From Aminobacter anthyllidis (GTDB lineage Bacteria; Pseudomonadota; Alphaproteobacteria; Rhizobiales; Rhizobiaceae), in assembly GCF_018555685.1 (NCBI RefSeq), contig NZ_JAFLWW010000012.1, positions 124,001-188,000 of the forward strand: 64,000 bases of DNA. The letters are read 5' to 3'. The position numbers were made by a program, and so were the translations under genes. The notes beneath the pieces are model-generated. The model had not been told where the DNA came from. It did not search any database and worked only from the letters and a program-made list of their open reading frames with translations. Position 1 is the stretch's first letter; each line of letters begins with the position of its first letter. Below are positions 18,742 to 28,109 of this stretch, piece after piece.

Positions 18742-19001
18742 GCTTCAGCCGCTTTCCGCACCGGCTCAGAACCGTGAATGCTGTGCGTGACGCTGTTGCG
18801 GGACAGGATGAATAGTTCTCCGCACGTCAGATGCATCCAGACCTCGCGCGTGTCGCCTTTGACGTTGTTCTGGAAATAAAGGTACTTGGCCCATTCGTCC
18901 GGCGATGAACTTACCGAGCCGCGACGCTTTCCGGCTTCGACCGCGAATCGGAATTCTGTTTCGTCACGGTTCCCGCAGAACGGGCAGCAGATCAAATGCA
19001 T
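18738..19001 (-). CDS. soxD: Sarcosine oxidase, delta subunit
   Basis: An 87-residue zinc-binding subunit. The true start is ATG 19001 (MHLICCPFCGNRDETEF), ten bases after the soxB stop; the frame stays open further upstream, but the family always begins at this motif. The CPFCG knuckle and a later MHLTCGE supply zinc ligands. Its stop overlaps soxA's ATG by four bases. It is structural within the sarcosine oxidase heterotetramer. Confidence 0.9.
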   Translation of the reverse strand: MHLICCPFCGNRDETEFRFAVEAGKRRGSVSSSPDEWAKYLYFQNNVKGDTREVWMHLTCGELFILSRNSVTHSIHGSEPVRKAAEA

Positions 19002-19011
19002 GATGCGTCCT

Positions 19012-20274
19012 CTAGTGAGCAATGCCCGAACCAGCGGCTTCGTCGATGAGGCGGCCGGTTGTGAAGCGGTCGAGATCGAAGGGCTTGCTGATCTCATGAT
19101 GCGAGCCGGTCGCCATAAGATGGGCGAGAAGCCATCCTCCGGCCGGAATGGCCTTGAAGCCGCCCGTGCCCCATCCGCAGTCCAGGTACAATCCCGGAAT
19201 GGGCGATGGACCGATGATCGGAGACGAGTCCGGCGTCACATCCACTATGCCCGCCCACTGCCGCAGGATCTTGAGTTGGCCAAACGCGGGAAACATCTCG
19301 ATCAGCCCCGAGATCGTGTGGTCGTGTGCTGGCGGGTTCCCTCGTTGCGCATAGGAGGGAATTCGATCCAGCCCGCCACCGAAGACGATCTCGCCCTTGT
19401 CGGATTGGTTGGCATACGTTCCTGTTCCAATGGAAAGCAGCGCGGTATCAAGCACGGGCTTGACTGGCTCGCTGACCATCGCCTGCAAGGAATAGGACTG
19501 GATCGGAAGCGAGAAGCCTGCCTTGGCCGACAGCATCGATGAATGGCCCGCAACCGCCATGGCAACGCGATCCGAACGTATTTCGCCCCGTGAAGTCGAA
19601 ACACCTCTGCATGCTCCGCCTTCAATGATGAAATCGAGCACTTCGCAGTTCTGGATAATGTCGACACCCAGATGGCTGGCGGCTCTGGCGTAACCCCACG
19701 CGACCGCGTCGTGCCGGCAAATGCCAGCCCTGCCCTGCCAGACCCCGCCGAAAACAGGGTACCGTGCGTTTGGGCCGGTATTCAGCAGCGGAACGACCTT
19801 CAACACCTGCCGACGGTCGAACAACTCGGCGTCGATGCCATTGATCTGCATCGCATTCACGAGACGCGCTGCGATCTCCATGTCCATCTCGCTATGCGCG
19901 ACGTTCAGTCCGCCTCGCTGGGACAGCATGATGTTGTAGTTCAACTCCTTGGAGAGCCGCTCATAGAGCTGCAAGGAGAACTCATAGAGTGCCACGCTCT
20001 CGGGATAGAAGTAGTTGGACCTGACAGCGGTAGTGTTCCTGCCTGTGTTGCCGCCGCCTATCCAACCTTTTTCCAGAATTGCGACATTGCTGATGCCATG
20101 ATTCTTTGCAAGATAGTAAGCAGTAGCAAGTCCATGACCTCCTCCGCCCACAATTATCGCCTCATATGTAGGTTTTGGCTCAGGTGAGGCCCAAGCCGCC
20201 GTCCAGCCTGTTTGGCCGGTGAGACCTTCCCGAATAAGGGAAAGTGCGGAATAGCGGCTCCGATTTCGGCGCAT
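19012..20274 (-). CDS. soxB: Sarcosine oxidase, beta subunit
   Basis: A 420-residue catalytic subunit. The FAD-binding fold reads EAIIVGGGGHGLATAYYLAK, then ILEKGWIGGGNTGRNTTAVR; the conserved CRHDAVAWGYARAA contains the histidine that covalently holds FMN in characterised enzymes. The C-terminal FAD contact is LDCGWGTGGFKAIPAGG. It oxidises the N-methyl group of sarcosine. First gene of soxBDAG on the minus strand, with 470 bases upstream for regulation. Everything needed for activity is visible; relatives act also on other N-methyl amino acids, so the substrate range is not fixed by sequence. Confidence 0.93.
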   Translation of the reverse strand: MRRNRSRYSALSLIREGLTGQTGWTAAWASPEPKPTYEAIIVGGGGHGLATAYYLAKNHGISNVAILEKGWIGGGNTGRNTTAVRSNYFYPESVALYEFSLQLYERLSKELNYNIMLSQRGGLNVAHSEMDMEIAARLVNAMQINGIDAELFDRRQVLKVVPLLNTGPNARYPVFGGVWQGRAGICRHDAVAWGYARAASHLGVDIIQNCEVLDFIIEGGACRGVSTSRGEIRSDRVAMAVAGHSSMLSAKAGFSLPIQSYSLQAMVSEPVKPVLDTALLSIGTGTYANQSDKGEIVFGGGLDRIPSYAQRGNPPAHDHTISGLIEMFPAFGQLKILRQWAGIVDVTPDSSPIIGPSPIPGLYLDCGWGTGGFKAIPAGGWLLAHLMATGSHHEISKPFDLDRFTTGRLIDEAAGSGIAH

Positions 20275-20745
20275 TATATCATATCCATACCCCGCTCCGC
20301 GTGCAGCCGGAGGCGGTCAAGGCCAACCCAACAATCAGCTTATTATAAGCGCTTCTGTGCGGCTGTTATTTCAAACCTACCCTGATGTTGAAATGTCAAC
20401 GCCAATAAACCAACAGAACTGAAATGTGAAAAACTGATCTGCCAATCTCATCAGCCCGAAGCTCATGAGGTAGAATGATCCTTCTCAAGCGACCACGCCA
20501 CGCAACCGCGCTCGCGCGAGCCTCTATCAAACTTCCGCGAAGACTCAGCTGGGCCCACAAACGAGCGAGTTCCCAGAACCGGTGGGCGGGGGATATGGTC
20601 CATAAACCTCCCGTTTCCGACCCGAAGCTTGCGTCCCAAATCGGAAGCACTAACCATGCGCGGCTAGGAACACATGTTTGTTTTTCGAGGCTGCAAAAAA
20701 CCGCTGCCGCTCAGACAGACATCAATATGCAAATTGTCGACAATC
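20275..20745. other. Region upstream of soxB
   Basis: About 470 bases. No gene is supported. On the minus strand, near 20380-20400, an AT-rich stretch contains TTGACA and, closer to soxB, TATAAT-like hexamers, so the sox promoter should be here, but the spacing between them is not canonical. Short minus-strand frames have no recognisable family. Confidence 0.4.
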
Positions 20746-22032
20746 TTACTCCCTCAGCATTCGGCCAAGGGCAAGCAATTGCGGCACGGTGATCGGATCG
20801 TTACCTATGCTCGATCCCACCGGATGCGAAGCGAAGCGCGCCACGACCATTTCCGCGTCAGGGGCAATGTAGAGTCGCTGCCCATTCATACCCTTACCTT
20901 CCACGGCGCCTATTTCATTATGTGAAACATACCACATGGCGCGATAGGAATAGCCACGCAGCAAATCTGACCCAGTCTTGGCAAATTTCTCGGGATCGTC
21001 TCCGCGACGAACTTCATCAATGACAGAGGCAGGGATTAACTGGTTTCCATGCCAGTCGCCCTCACGTCGAATGAGTTCGCCAAACCGTGCCATATCGCGA
21101 AGTGTCGCTGACAAACCGCCTCCGGCCATGGGCGTGCCTACGGGGTCAACTAGCATATAACCGTCTTCCTCGCATCCGAGGCGCGACCAGATCCTATCGT
21201 GAAGATATTCAGCGAGATTCAGTCCGGTTACCTTCGCCATCACCCAGGCCATAACCTCGCTGCTCACAGTTTTGTAAGCGTAGGCGACGCCATGCTCACC
21301 CTCCTTACGCAACGTACGCAAATAGTCAAAAAGCGTATCGGGGACGTACGAATTTCCAGAACGAGGGCGCATCCCGCAAGCGCGCATGTAGGCTCTAACT
21401 CCGGATTGCGGATTCTCGTAGTCTTCTGTGTAGTCAACGCCGATTTGCATATCCATTACTTGGCGAAGTGTCGCATCACCCCATGCGGTCCCGCGCAGTT
21501 CGGGAATGTAGTGAGGGACCTCTTTCGTTTCGTCCAGAATACCTTTGCTAACAAGATCAGCGGCTAATGTTCCAACATAAACCTTCGTCACCGAATGCAG
21601 AGCGTGAGGAAGATGTGGCTCCAGCGCCCCGAAATACCGTTCATAAACTATGCGACCACGATGGACCACGACAATGCCATCGGTATAGGTAGCATACAGC
21701 GCATCCTCAAATCGCATTGTCCGCCCATCTAGGGCATCGAATGTCAGTCCATCGATATCATGAGACCTATCATCTCTTTCAATCTGAGATATCGGAGCAC
21801 TTCCGCGCCGTACGTTCACGGTCGGTGCGAGTTCGCGCATATGCGAAAGTGCCCACCTTATCTGCGGAAAGTCGAGGAATTGATCACTCTCGAACGTAAT
21901 CCGCTTGTCCGGCTGAGGTGGAAGTCCCTGCATCCATCCAAGCAATCGAGGATCGGATTCCACAGCGTTGAGATAGGTCTGACTATCGGGAAGACCAAGG
22001 GGATTTATTCCAGAGGAAACGTCTCTAATCAT
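20746..22032 (-). CDS. Beta-lactamase-fold serine hydrolase (6-aminohexanoate-dimer hydrolase-like)
   Basis: A 428-residue enzyme of the class C beta-lactamase/NylB superfamily. The catalytic S-x-x-K is in HALHSVTKVYVG near residue 146, and the second-motif tyrosine is probably in GVAYAYKTVSSEV. The N terminus (NAVESDPRLLGWMQGLPPQP) is typical of the NylB-type amide hydrolases and carries no signal peptide, so it is probably cytoplasmic. It lies 64 bases downstream of the EutD/DoeA-like M24 gene, so both may cleave amide bonds in one pathway. The remnant of a second copy lies at 23600-23755. The substrate is unknown. Confidence 0.78.
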   Translation of the reverse strand: MIRDVSSGINPLGLPDSQTYLNAVESDPRLLGWMQGLPPQPDKRITFESDQFLDFPQIRWALSHMRELAPTVNVRRGSAPISQIERDDRSHDIDGLTFDALDGRTMRFEDALYATYTDGIVVVHRGRIVYERYFGALEPHLPHALHSVTKVYVGTLAADLVSKGILDETKEVPHYIPELRGTAWGDATLRQVMDMQIGVDYTEDYENPQSGVRAYMRACGMRPRSGNSYVPDTLFDYLRTLRKEGEHGVAYAYKTVSSEVMAWVMAKVTGLNLAEYLHDRIWSRLGCEEDGYMLVDPVGTPMAGGGLSATLRDMARFGELIRREGDWHGNQLIPASVIDEVRRGDDPEKFAKTGSDLLRGYSYRAMWYVSHNEIGAVEGKGMNGQRLYIAPDAEMVVARFASHPVGSSIGNDPITVPQLLALGRMLRE

Positions 22033-22096
22033 TGAAATCCCCTCATCAAGGATATGCGATCTGGTACGGATTGTGCCGGGCCAGCGCCTGTAGCCC

Positions 22097-23299
22097 TCAC
22101 TCTTCGACGACAGTCAGTTCTCGGTCATGCACTGTAAGGATTTCGCATCCTGTTTCCGTGACGACCCATGTCTCGCTGAAACCTACAGCCGGCGTACCCG
22201 GCTTATCGACCACCAACGGCGAATGAAAGGTCATCCCAGCCTTCAACTCCAACTCAGCGCCCTCACGGATAAAATATAGTTCTTCTCCCCACGTGGGAGG
22301 GAACCCCAGTCCAATCGAATACCCGTATATGCGCGAAGAACTCGGTACAGGGCTTATTTCATCCATCCCGGCACCAATCTCTCTCGCTACATCGTGAGCG
22401 GAACGGCCTGGCTTAACTACCTGAAACAACAGGTCGAGAGTCTCATTAATAACCTTGGCCCGTTTCTCCACTAGCGGAGACGGTTTACCGATGGAGACCG
22501 TGTGAAAGACCGCGCTAGTGTAGCGTTGGTAAGCAGCGCCAAACTCCAGCGCTGCCGTGTCACCCTCCTGAAGGGCGGTGCGCCTAAACGTGGTGTGGCC
22601 GAACCAATTGCGTTGACCCGCAGACACAATGGGCTGGGTACTGAAATACTCACTTCCCTCATTTACGAGCGTTTGATAGATCACGGCCGCAATCTGGTTA
22701 TCAGTGACGCCGGCCTTGATCATCGGCAAAACAGTATCAAGCGCCTTTATTGTGATACCGGCCGAACTACGCATGTAGTCGACTTCGGCTGACGATTTGA
22801 CCATCCGTGGTTGCGCAACTACATCGGACGCATCAACGAGAACGGCATTCGGCAGCGCGCGTTTCAATCCCTCGTAAAGTTCGACGCCAAGGCCCATCTT
22901 CTTAATCTCAAGACCAATTCGCTTTCTCTCCTGTCGCCGTTCTTTTAGGATATCTGCAAGACCGGTCGCCATCCCATCGCTATCGGTCCAAGGGACACTT
23001 CGGATGTCTTTTACCCAACTGGTGAGCAGGGCGGGACCTACCTCCAACTGATGCATATGCAGTATGGGTTCACCCTCGCGGGGCAGTACCATGCATTTAT
23101 ACCAACCCGAACCGAAGCTTTGGTATCCGCTCAGATAACTCAAGTTGGGAGTGAATGTGACGAGAAGGACATCCAAACCCTTCTCGTCCATAATATTTCG
23201 CACCCTTTCGAGTCGAAGACGATACTCGGACTCTGAAAAACTTAGTTCTTTTTCAAAAACCTGTGTTGCGAGTTCTTCAATGTACTGATCGTAGTTCAT
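22097..23299 (-). CDS. M24-fold hydrolase lacking metal ligands (EutD/DoeA-like)
   Basis: A 400-residue creatinase/aminopeptidase-fold protein. ATG 23299 follows GGAAGG at a good distance. In metal-dependent M24 enzymes the ligands are D, D, H, E, E. Here the first is Glu (AALEFGAAYQRY), the second is lost in YTSAVFHT, the histidine position is Ser (GYSIGLGFPPTWGE) and the fourth Glu is absent (MTFHSPLVV); only the last is plausibly kept (GFSETWVVTE). The GYSIGLGFPP-W-GE block is what I recall from ectoine hydrolases (EutD/DoeA) and allied metal-free amidohydrolases. With the Ehu-like transporter in the window, ring opening of ectoine or a similar cyclic amide is possible, but no DoeB-type deacetylase is present. 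Confidence 0.7.
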   Translation of the reverse strand: MNYDQYIEELATQVFEKELSFSESEYRLRLERVRNIMDEKGLDVLLVTFTPNLSYLSGYQSFGSGWYKCMVLPREGEPILHMHQLEVGPALLTSWVKDIRSVPWTDSDGMATGLADILKERRQERKRIGLEIKKMGLGVELYEGLKRALPNAVLVDASDVVAQPRMVKSSAEVDYMRSSAGITIKALDTVLPMIKAGVTDNQIAAVIYQTLVNEGSEYFSTQPIVSAGQRNWFGHTTFRRTALQEGDTAALEFGAAYQRYTSAVFHTVSIGKPSPLVEKRAKVINETLDLLFQVVKPGRSAHDVAREIGAGMDEISPVPSSSRIYGYSIGLGFPPTWGEELYFIREGAELELKAGMTFHSPLVVDKPGTPAVGFSETWVVTETGCEILTVHDRELTVVEE

Positions 23300-23599
23300 G
23301 CTTTTCCTTCCCTTCACGGCCGTCCTAGACGCCAGCGATCCCAGATAGTACTAGTCTGAATCAATAGCGACCTTTGCCGCTCTATGGATTGGTTGGCGGC
23401 ACTGTGGCGCTCTCCTGACACTTCGTTTGAGAATGGCTTTGTCGGCCTCAGTTGCCAGACCCTCCATTTCCCTGCAGACGACATTTTTATAAGATCGTCG
23501 CCATGCTATTTCGATCATTGCCTTCAGGGTGGTGCAATATTATCCGCAAACTCCACGCGTATCTGAAACAGATAGACCACGATCCATAAGCGCGACATG

Positions 23600-23755
23600 T
23601 CAGCGAACGGGAGCTTCGCCTGGTGCCGCGTGTGAGGAAAGAATCCTCTTGTCAGGGGTTGGCGCGAATCCCTGCATCCAGCCCAAATCTGTTGGATCGG
23701 ACTCCTTCCCCGCTCGCACGTCTACCGGATCTGGATTTTCGGCTGAACGGGCCAT
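23600..23755 (-). pseudogene. Remnant N terminus of a second NylB-like hydrolase
   Basis: Starting at ATG 23755 the frame reads MARSAENPDPVDVRAG, then ESDPTDLGWMQGFAPTPDKR, and stops at TGA 23600-23602 after 51 residues. The block SDPxxLGWMQGxxPxPDKRI is the same as in the intact hydrolase at 20746-22032 (SDPRLLGWMQGLPPQPDKRI). The rest of the gene is absent. It sits just upstream of the M24 gene on the same strand, so a duplicated hydrolase gene once preceded it and was deleted. Confidence 0.8.
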
Positions 23756-23852
23756 CAAGGTGATACCTCTCCACTAAGCTTCCGGATGAAGATCTAGGCG
23801 CGACACTAGCTGTTGAAAGAACATCGCCGCGAAGTTCTTCGGCGAGATTGCC

Positions 23853-24632
23853 TCACTGCGCGGTCCAACCGCGGTCTATCGATATGCAGGTTCCTGTGAT
23901 CGACCGTGCAATGTCGCCTACGAGATACAGAGCGAGTGACGACACCTCATCGATTTCCACGAACCCTCTCGTCGGCTGCGTTGCAAGCAGAGCAAGCTTG
24001 GCCTCTTCCTCGCTGACACCGCGGGTTTTGGCCTGATCCGGGATCTGCTTTGCCACGAGCGGAGTCCAGACATAGCCGGGACAGATCGCATTTACGGTGA
24101 TGCCGTGAGCAGCCAGTTCGAGTGCGGTCGTCTTCGTCAGTCCCGCAACCCCATGCTTAGAGGCGACGTAGGCCGACTTGAAGGGTGATGCCACGAGCGC
24201 GTGGCCGGATGCGATATTTATGATCCGGCCGAAGCCTCTCGCCTTCATTCCCGAAACTATTGCCTGGGTCGTATGGAACGCCGAAGACAGGTTTACCGCG
24301 ACTATGGCGTTCCATTTTTCGACCGGGAACTCGCCGATCGGGGCCACGAATTGGATGCCTGCGTTGTTTATTAGGATGTCGGTCGGCCCTAGAGCGGCCT
24401 CTGCTTCCTGTACCATCCTGGCGATGTCTGCTGGCTTGCTCATGTCGGCCGGGGAATACCGGAGCTCTACGGAAAACCGACGCGCAGTATCCGACCGTAC
24501 TTCTTCAATCTCTGCCGCGTCGCCGAAGCCATTCAGGGTCACGTTCACGCCAGAGGCGGCGAGAGCCTGGGTCACTCCGAGACCGATACCGCTCGTCGAT
24601 CCGGTTATAATTGCAGTTCTTCTGTTCGTCAT
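23853..24632 (-). CDS. Short-chain dehydrogenase, 3-hydroxybutyrate dehydrogenase-like
   Basis: A 259-residue classical SDR from ATG 24632 (MTNRRTAIITGSTSGIG). The coenzyme motif GSTSGIGLG, NNAG, the catalytic Ser in INIASGHALVASP and the YVASKHG tyrosine and lysine are present. The segments WTPLVAKQIPDQAK and GVSEEEAK match D-3-hydroxybutyrate dehydrogenases (EC 1.1.1.30), which convert 3-hydroxybutyrate to acetoacetate with NAD. It lies 43 bases after kbl on the minus strand, probably in one operon; acetoacetate could then be used by the acetoacetyl-CoA synthetase at 5.6 kb. A different hydroxyacid as substrate cannot be ruled out. Confidence 0.82.
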   Translation of the reverse strand: MTNRRTAIITGSTSGIGLGVTQALAASGVNVTLNGFGDAAEIEEVRSDTARRFSVELRYSPADMSKPADIARMVQEAEAALGPTDILINNAGIQFVAPIGEFPVEKWNAIVAVNLSSAFHTTQAIVSGMKARGFGRIINIASGHALVASPFKSAYVASKHGVAGLTKTTALELAAHGITVNAICPGYVWTPLVAKQIPDQAKTRGVSEEEAKLALLATQPTRGFVEIDEVSSLALYLVGDIARSITGTCISIDRGWTAQ

Positions 24633-24675
24633 CGAGCGATCGACCCGGAAGTTGGACGTTGGATGGGAAGTCCGG

Positions 24676-25863
24676 CTAGCCCAGCAGACCCAGCTCACTC
24701 CCGACCTCGGTGAAGGCCTGGACGCAGCGATCAATGTCGGCGTCGGAGTGCGCGGCGGACATCTGCGTCCTGATCCGCGCCTGGCCCTTTGGCACGACTG
24801 GGAACGAAAAGCCGATGACGTAAATGCCCCGCGCCAGCATCCTTTCGGCCATTGCCTGAGCGAGCGACGCGTCGCCGAGCATCACCGGAATGATAGGATG
24901 GTCGGCTCCGGCGAGCGTGAAGCCCGCCTTGGTCATCTTGGACCGGAAGCGGTTCGCATTTGCGTAGAGCTTTTCACGCAAGGCGTTGCCGTCGTCGATC
25001 AGGTCGAACGCCTTCAGCGAGGCGGCCGCGATTGCAGGCATCAGCGTGTTTGAGAACAGATAGGGTCTCGAGCGCTGGCGCAGCCACTCGACTACTTCAC
25101 GCTTGCCTGAGGTATAACCACCCGACGCGCCGCCGAGAGCTTTGCCGAGGGTCCCGGTGATGATGTCAACCCTGCCCTCGACGCCGCAATGCTCGGCCGA
25201 GCCGCGGCCGTTTTTGCCGACAAAGCCGACGGCATGGCTGTCGTCGACCATGACCATGGCGTCGTATTTTTCCGCGAGATCGCAGACGCCTTTCAGATTG
25301 GCGATGATGCCGTCCATGGAAAACACGCCGTCGGTGGCGATCAGGCGGAAGCGGCAGTTCTTGGCTTCCTTCAACCGCGCTTCGAGGTCGGCCATGTCGT
25401 TGTTGGCGTAGCGGAAGCGCTTGGCCTTGGAGAGCCGCACACCATCGATGATCGAAGCGTGGTTGAGCGCATCCGAGATGATGGCGTCCTCCTCGCCGAG
25501 CAGCGTCTCGAACAGGCCGCCATTGGCGTCGAAGCAGGAGCCGTAGAGGATAGTGTCATCCATGCCGAGGAAGGACGAGATCGTGGCTTCGAGTTGCTTG
25601 TGCTCCTCTTGCGTGCCGCAGATGAAGCGCACCGAAGCCATGCCGTAGCCATAGCGATCGAGCGCATGCTTGGCGGCGTCGCGCAGACCCTCATTGTCGG
25701 CAAGGCCGAGATAGTTGTTCGCGCAGAAATTCAACACCTTCTCGCCGCCGACTTCGATCTCCGCCGACTGCATCGAGGAGATGACCCGCTCGGATTTGTA
25801 AAGCCCAGCTTGTTTAAGCCCCTGAAGTTCGCCCGAGATATGGGAAATAAAAGCACTGGTCAT
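24676..25863 (-). CDS. kbl: 2-amino-3-ketobutyrate CoA ligase
   Basis: A 395-residue PLP enzyme from ATG 25863 ([14 protein letters not shown]). It interconverts 2-amino-3-ketobutyrate plus CoA with glycine plus acetyl-CoA, the second step of threonine degradation. Family marks are [48 protein letters not shown] and the PLP lysine in [15 protein letters not shown]. Length is exactly that of the family. Threonine dehydrogenase, its usual neighbour, is missing; instead it sits between a class IV aminotransferase and an SDR. It is a second glycine-forming enzyme near the glycine riboswitch. Confidence 0.93.
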   Translation of the reverse strand: MTSAFISHISGELQGLKQAGLYKSERVISSMQSAEIEVGGEKVLNFCANNYLGLADNEGLRDAAKHALDRYGYGMASVRFICGTQEEHKQLEATISSFLGMDDTILYGSCFDANGGLFETLLGEEDAIISDALNHASIIDGVRLSKAKRFRYANNDMADLEARLKEAKNCRFRLIATDGVFSMDGIIANLKGVCDLAEKYDAMVMVDDSHAVGFVGKNGRGSAEHCGVEGRVDIITGTLGKALGGASGGYTSGKREVVEWLRQRSRPYLFSNTLMPAIAAASLKAFDLIDDGNALREKLYANANRFRSKMTKAGFTLAGADHPIIPVMLGDASLAQAMAERMLARGIYVIGFSFPVVPKGQARIRTQMSAAHSDADIDRCVQAFTEVGSELGLLG

Positions 25864-25937
25864 TGCAGGGCGGCCGTTCAATTGAAAGCGCCTCAACCGG
25901 TTAATCGAACCGAGGCGCCAGGGGTTGCTTTGCGAGT

Positions 25938-26897
25938 CTAGGGATATGTGATTTCCGTCGACCAGGCCGGATCTGAATGCTTCTTCCAATAATGATCCAT
26001 CAAGCGCCTCGTAACTGGTCCGACCGACCCGTCCGAGATCGGCGTGCCGTCTACTTTGGTCACGGGCATGATGCCGCCAGCGGTCGAGGTGATGAATACC
26101 TCGTCTGCTCCGGACAGATCGGACCGGGAAACGTCTTCGGCGACCGCTTTGAGATTGATTTCCGCGGCAAGATCGAAGACGCTACGACGTGTGATACCCG
26201 GCAAGACACCGAATGCCGGCGTACGCAGCCCACCGTCCTTGACGACGAACACGTTGAAGCCTGGGCCTTCGGCAATATTTCCATTCTCGTCAAGGACAAG
26301 GGCAGTCTCTCCGCCCGCGTCGTAGGCATCGAAAAGACCCTTCACGAGATCGAGCCAATGATAGTTTTTCACCTCCGGATCGACGGACTTCGGCGAGATG
26401 CGGACGATCTCGCTGACAGATACATGCAGTCCTCGTTCGAGCTGCTCTTTGTTCGCGACTGAGCCGAATGGGACGGCGAAGGCGATGAAGCGGTTCTCAG
26501 ATTGCCGAGGATCGCGACTGAACGTCGGAGATCCACCACGGGTGCAGATCATCTCGACATAAGCAGACTTGTGGCCGGAAAGTGCCACGCAGTTGTGCAG
26601 AATGTCCGTCACCTGCTCTCGGGAGTAAGGTATCTTCATGCGCAGACGCTGCATGCCACCCCAAAACCTGTCGAGGTGAAGGTCGAGGCGGAAGAAGCGC
26701 CCTTCCCAGACGTGCACGGTGTCGTATGTGGCGTCCGAATGGAGAAAGCCCCAGTCCAGCACCGATATCTTGGCTTCGGACATCGGCAAGTACTGACCGT
26801 CCATATATGCCACGCCGTGAGGATAACTGCGTGGATCTGTATGCTCGGTGTCAACTGCCGGCAAGTCTGCCGCTGGCTTGATGTTGGCGATTGTCAT
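25938..26897 (-). CDS. Class IV PLP aminotransferase (D-amino acid / branched-chain type)
   Basis: A 319-residue fold-type IV transaminase from ATG 26897, preceded by GGAAGGA. The PLP lysine is in [15 protein letters not shown], the cofactor-binding region is [14 protein letters not shown], and [16 protein letters not shown] and [19 protein letters not shown] are characteristic. Which amino acid it uses cannot be fixed by eye: branched-chain, D-alanine and (R)-amine transaminases share these motifs. It probably begins the operon with kbl (74-base gap) and the SDR, with the Lrp regulator upstream on the same strand. Confidence 0.82.
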   Translation of the reverse strand: MTIANIKPAADLPAVDTEHTDPRSYPHGVAYMDGQYLPMSEAKISVLDWGFLHSDATYDTVHVWEGRFFRLDLHLDRFWGGMQRLRMKIPYSREQVTDILHNCVALSGHKSAYVEMICTRGGSPTFSRDPRQSENRFIAFAVPFGSVANKEQLERGLHVSVSEIVRISPKSVDPEVKNYHWLDLVKGLFDAYDAGGETALVLDENGNIAEGPGFNVFVVKDGGLRTPAFGVLPGITRRSVFDLAAEINLKAVAEDVSRSDLSGADEVFITSTAGGIMPVTKVDGTPISDGSVGPVTRRLMDHYWKKHSDPAWSTEITYP

Positions 26898-27199
26898 GAT
26901 TGTCCTTCCTTCGAACCCCTGCTGATCGAGCATCCCTTGCCCGCCCACTTCTAAGCGCGCAGCAAAGACACCTCGCGCCACCGCGGATGTTTCGTCGATT
27001 GGCGGCTTTGGCCGGTAGAGCCGGCGGCCGTCGACTGCGGCGTACGGGTTGAGGGCAGAGCCACCCCAGCCCGGCACGCCGCCGACCACACATTTGATCG
27101 CAGGAATTGGTGGGGAGAAATGAGCAATCTGCCGAAGCAGACGCAATGCTCACCTCAAAAAGTGTGCGGGCATGTAGGAAAAGCTGCGGAAGTCACGCT
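26898..27199. other. Spacer between the Lrp gene and the aminotransferase operon
   Basis: About 300 bases with no gene. It likely contains the promoter of the aminotransferase-kbl-SDR operon and sites for the Lrp-type regulator encoded just upstream. No clear symmetrical operator was found by eye. Confidence 0.4.
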
Positions 27200-27679
27200 T
27201 CAGACTAGGACTCGTGGTTCGAACTTCACTCGGTCCAGAGTGATCATGCTGCGAAACTTCCGAACGTTCGGGTTCGTGTAGAGCTTGGTTTTCACGAACA
27301 CGTCGAACGCCTCCACGTCCTCGACGGCGACTATCAACACGAAGTCCGCGTCTCCCGTCACCATGTAGCACTGGGTGACCTCTTTGGCTGCGCGCATGGC
27401 GCGCTTAAAATCGTCGACGAGGTCCAGCCGTTCCCTGTCCAATTCGACGGTCAGTACCACGGTTAGGGACTTTCCCAACGCCTTCGGGTCAACAAGTGAG
27501 ATGTCGGCGATGATCACGCCGTCCGCGCGGAGCTTGTTAACGCGCCGCATGCAAGAGGCTGCGGAAGAGCCAACGAGGTCGGCTAGCTCCGCGAAAGAGA
27601 GCCGGTTGTTCTTCTGGAGGGCGGCCACGAGGCGCCGATCGAGATCATCAAGCATCGGAAAGTATGCTCCCTTGCTCAT
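27200..27679 (-). CDS. Lrp/AsnC-family transcriptional regulator
   Basis: A 159-residue regulator. An N-terminal winged HTH (residues 9-60: LDDLDRRLVAALQKNNRL, FAELADLVGSSAASCMRRVN) is followed by the RAM ligand-binding domain (about residues 75-150, with QCYMVTGDADFVLIVAVED). The length is normal. Lrp proteins bind an amino acid and form octamers on DNA. It lies directly upstream of the aminotransferase-kbl operon, which it probably controls. The ligand is unknown; threonine, glycine or an aminotransferase substrate are reasonable guesses. Confidence 0.88.
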   Translation of the reverse strand: MSKGAYFPMLDDLDRRLVAALQKNNRLSFAELADLVGSSAASCMRRVNKLRADGVIIADISLVDPKALGKSLTVVLTVELDRERLDLVDDFKRAMRAAKEVTQCYMVTGDADFVLIVAVEDVEAFDVFVKTKLYTNPNVRKFRSMITLDRVKFEPRVLV

Positions 27680-27854
27680 GAGCGATAGCTACTCCCCGGG
27701 CCGGTGACAAGTGTTGGACCGTAAGAGAATAACCGTCCTGCCTGCTGATACATGCCATTGATCCTCAGTTTGAGATCGAAACGTTTCACATCTCCAGTGA
27801 TTTTGCGGGATGTGCGTCATCTCGTACGGGCACTCTCGACAGAGTGAGGGTTCG

Positions 27855-28109
27855 AAGCATCCAGGGGAGTCAAAGTGGATCTCATCGAAGTTAACGGCAC
27901 CCTCGGCCACCGAGTGGCGTCGCCATCTGCATGAGTTCCCCGAACTGGGGTTCGCTGGTAACGAGACGGCGCGCTATGTCCGCGAGAAGCTCACTTCCTT
28001 CGGCCATCACTGAAATGAGTTCGGCATTGCCGAGACTGGGATCGTTGCACTTATCAGAGGGCGACATGGCGCCGGGCCGGTGATCGGTCTGCGCGCCGAC
28101 ATGGACGCG
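27855..28109 (+). pseudogene. M20 amidohydrolase N-terminal fragment
   Basis: The reading WRRHLHEFPELGFAGNETAR, then YVREKLTSFGHH, a stop codon, and FGIAETGIVALIRG, HGAGPVIGLRADMDALP is the start of an M20 (hippurate hydrolase/aminoacylase-like) enzyme, including the metal-binding RADMDALP loop. It has an in-frame TGA near 28012, no clear start codon, and ends abruptly at about 28109, where a piece of DNA polymerase IV begins in frame. It is therefore dead and fused to foreign sequence. Confidence 0.8.
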
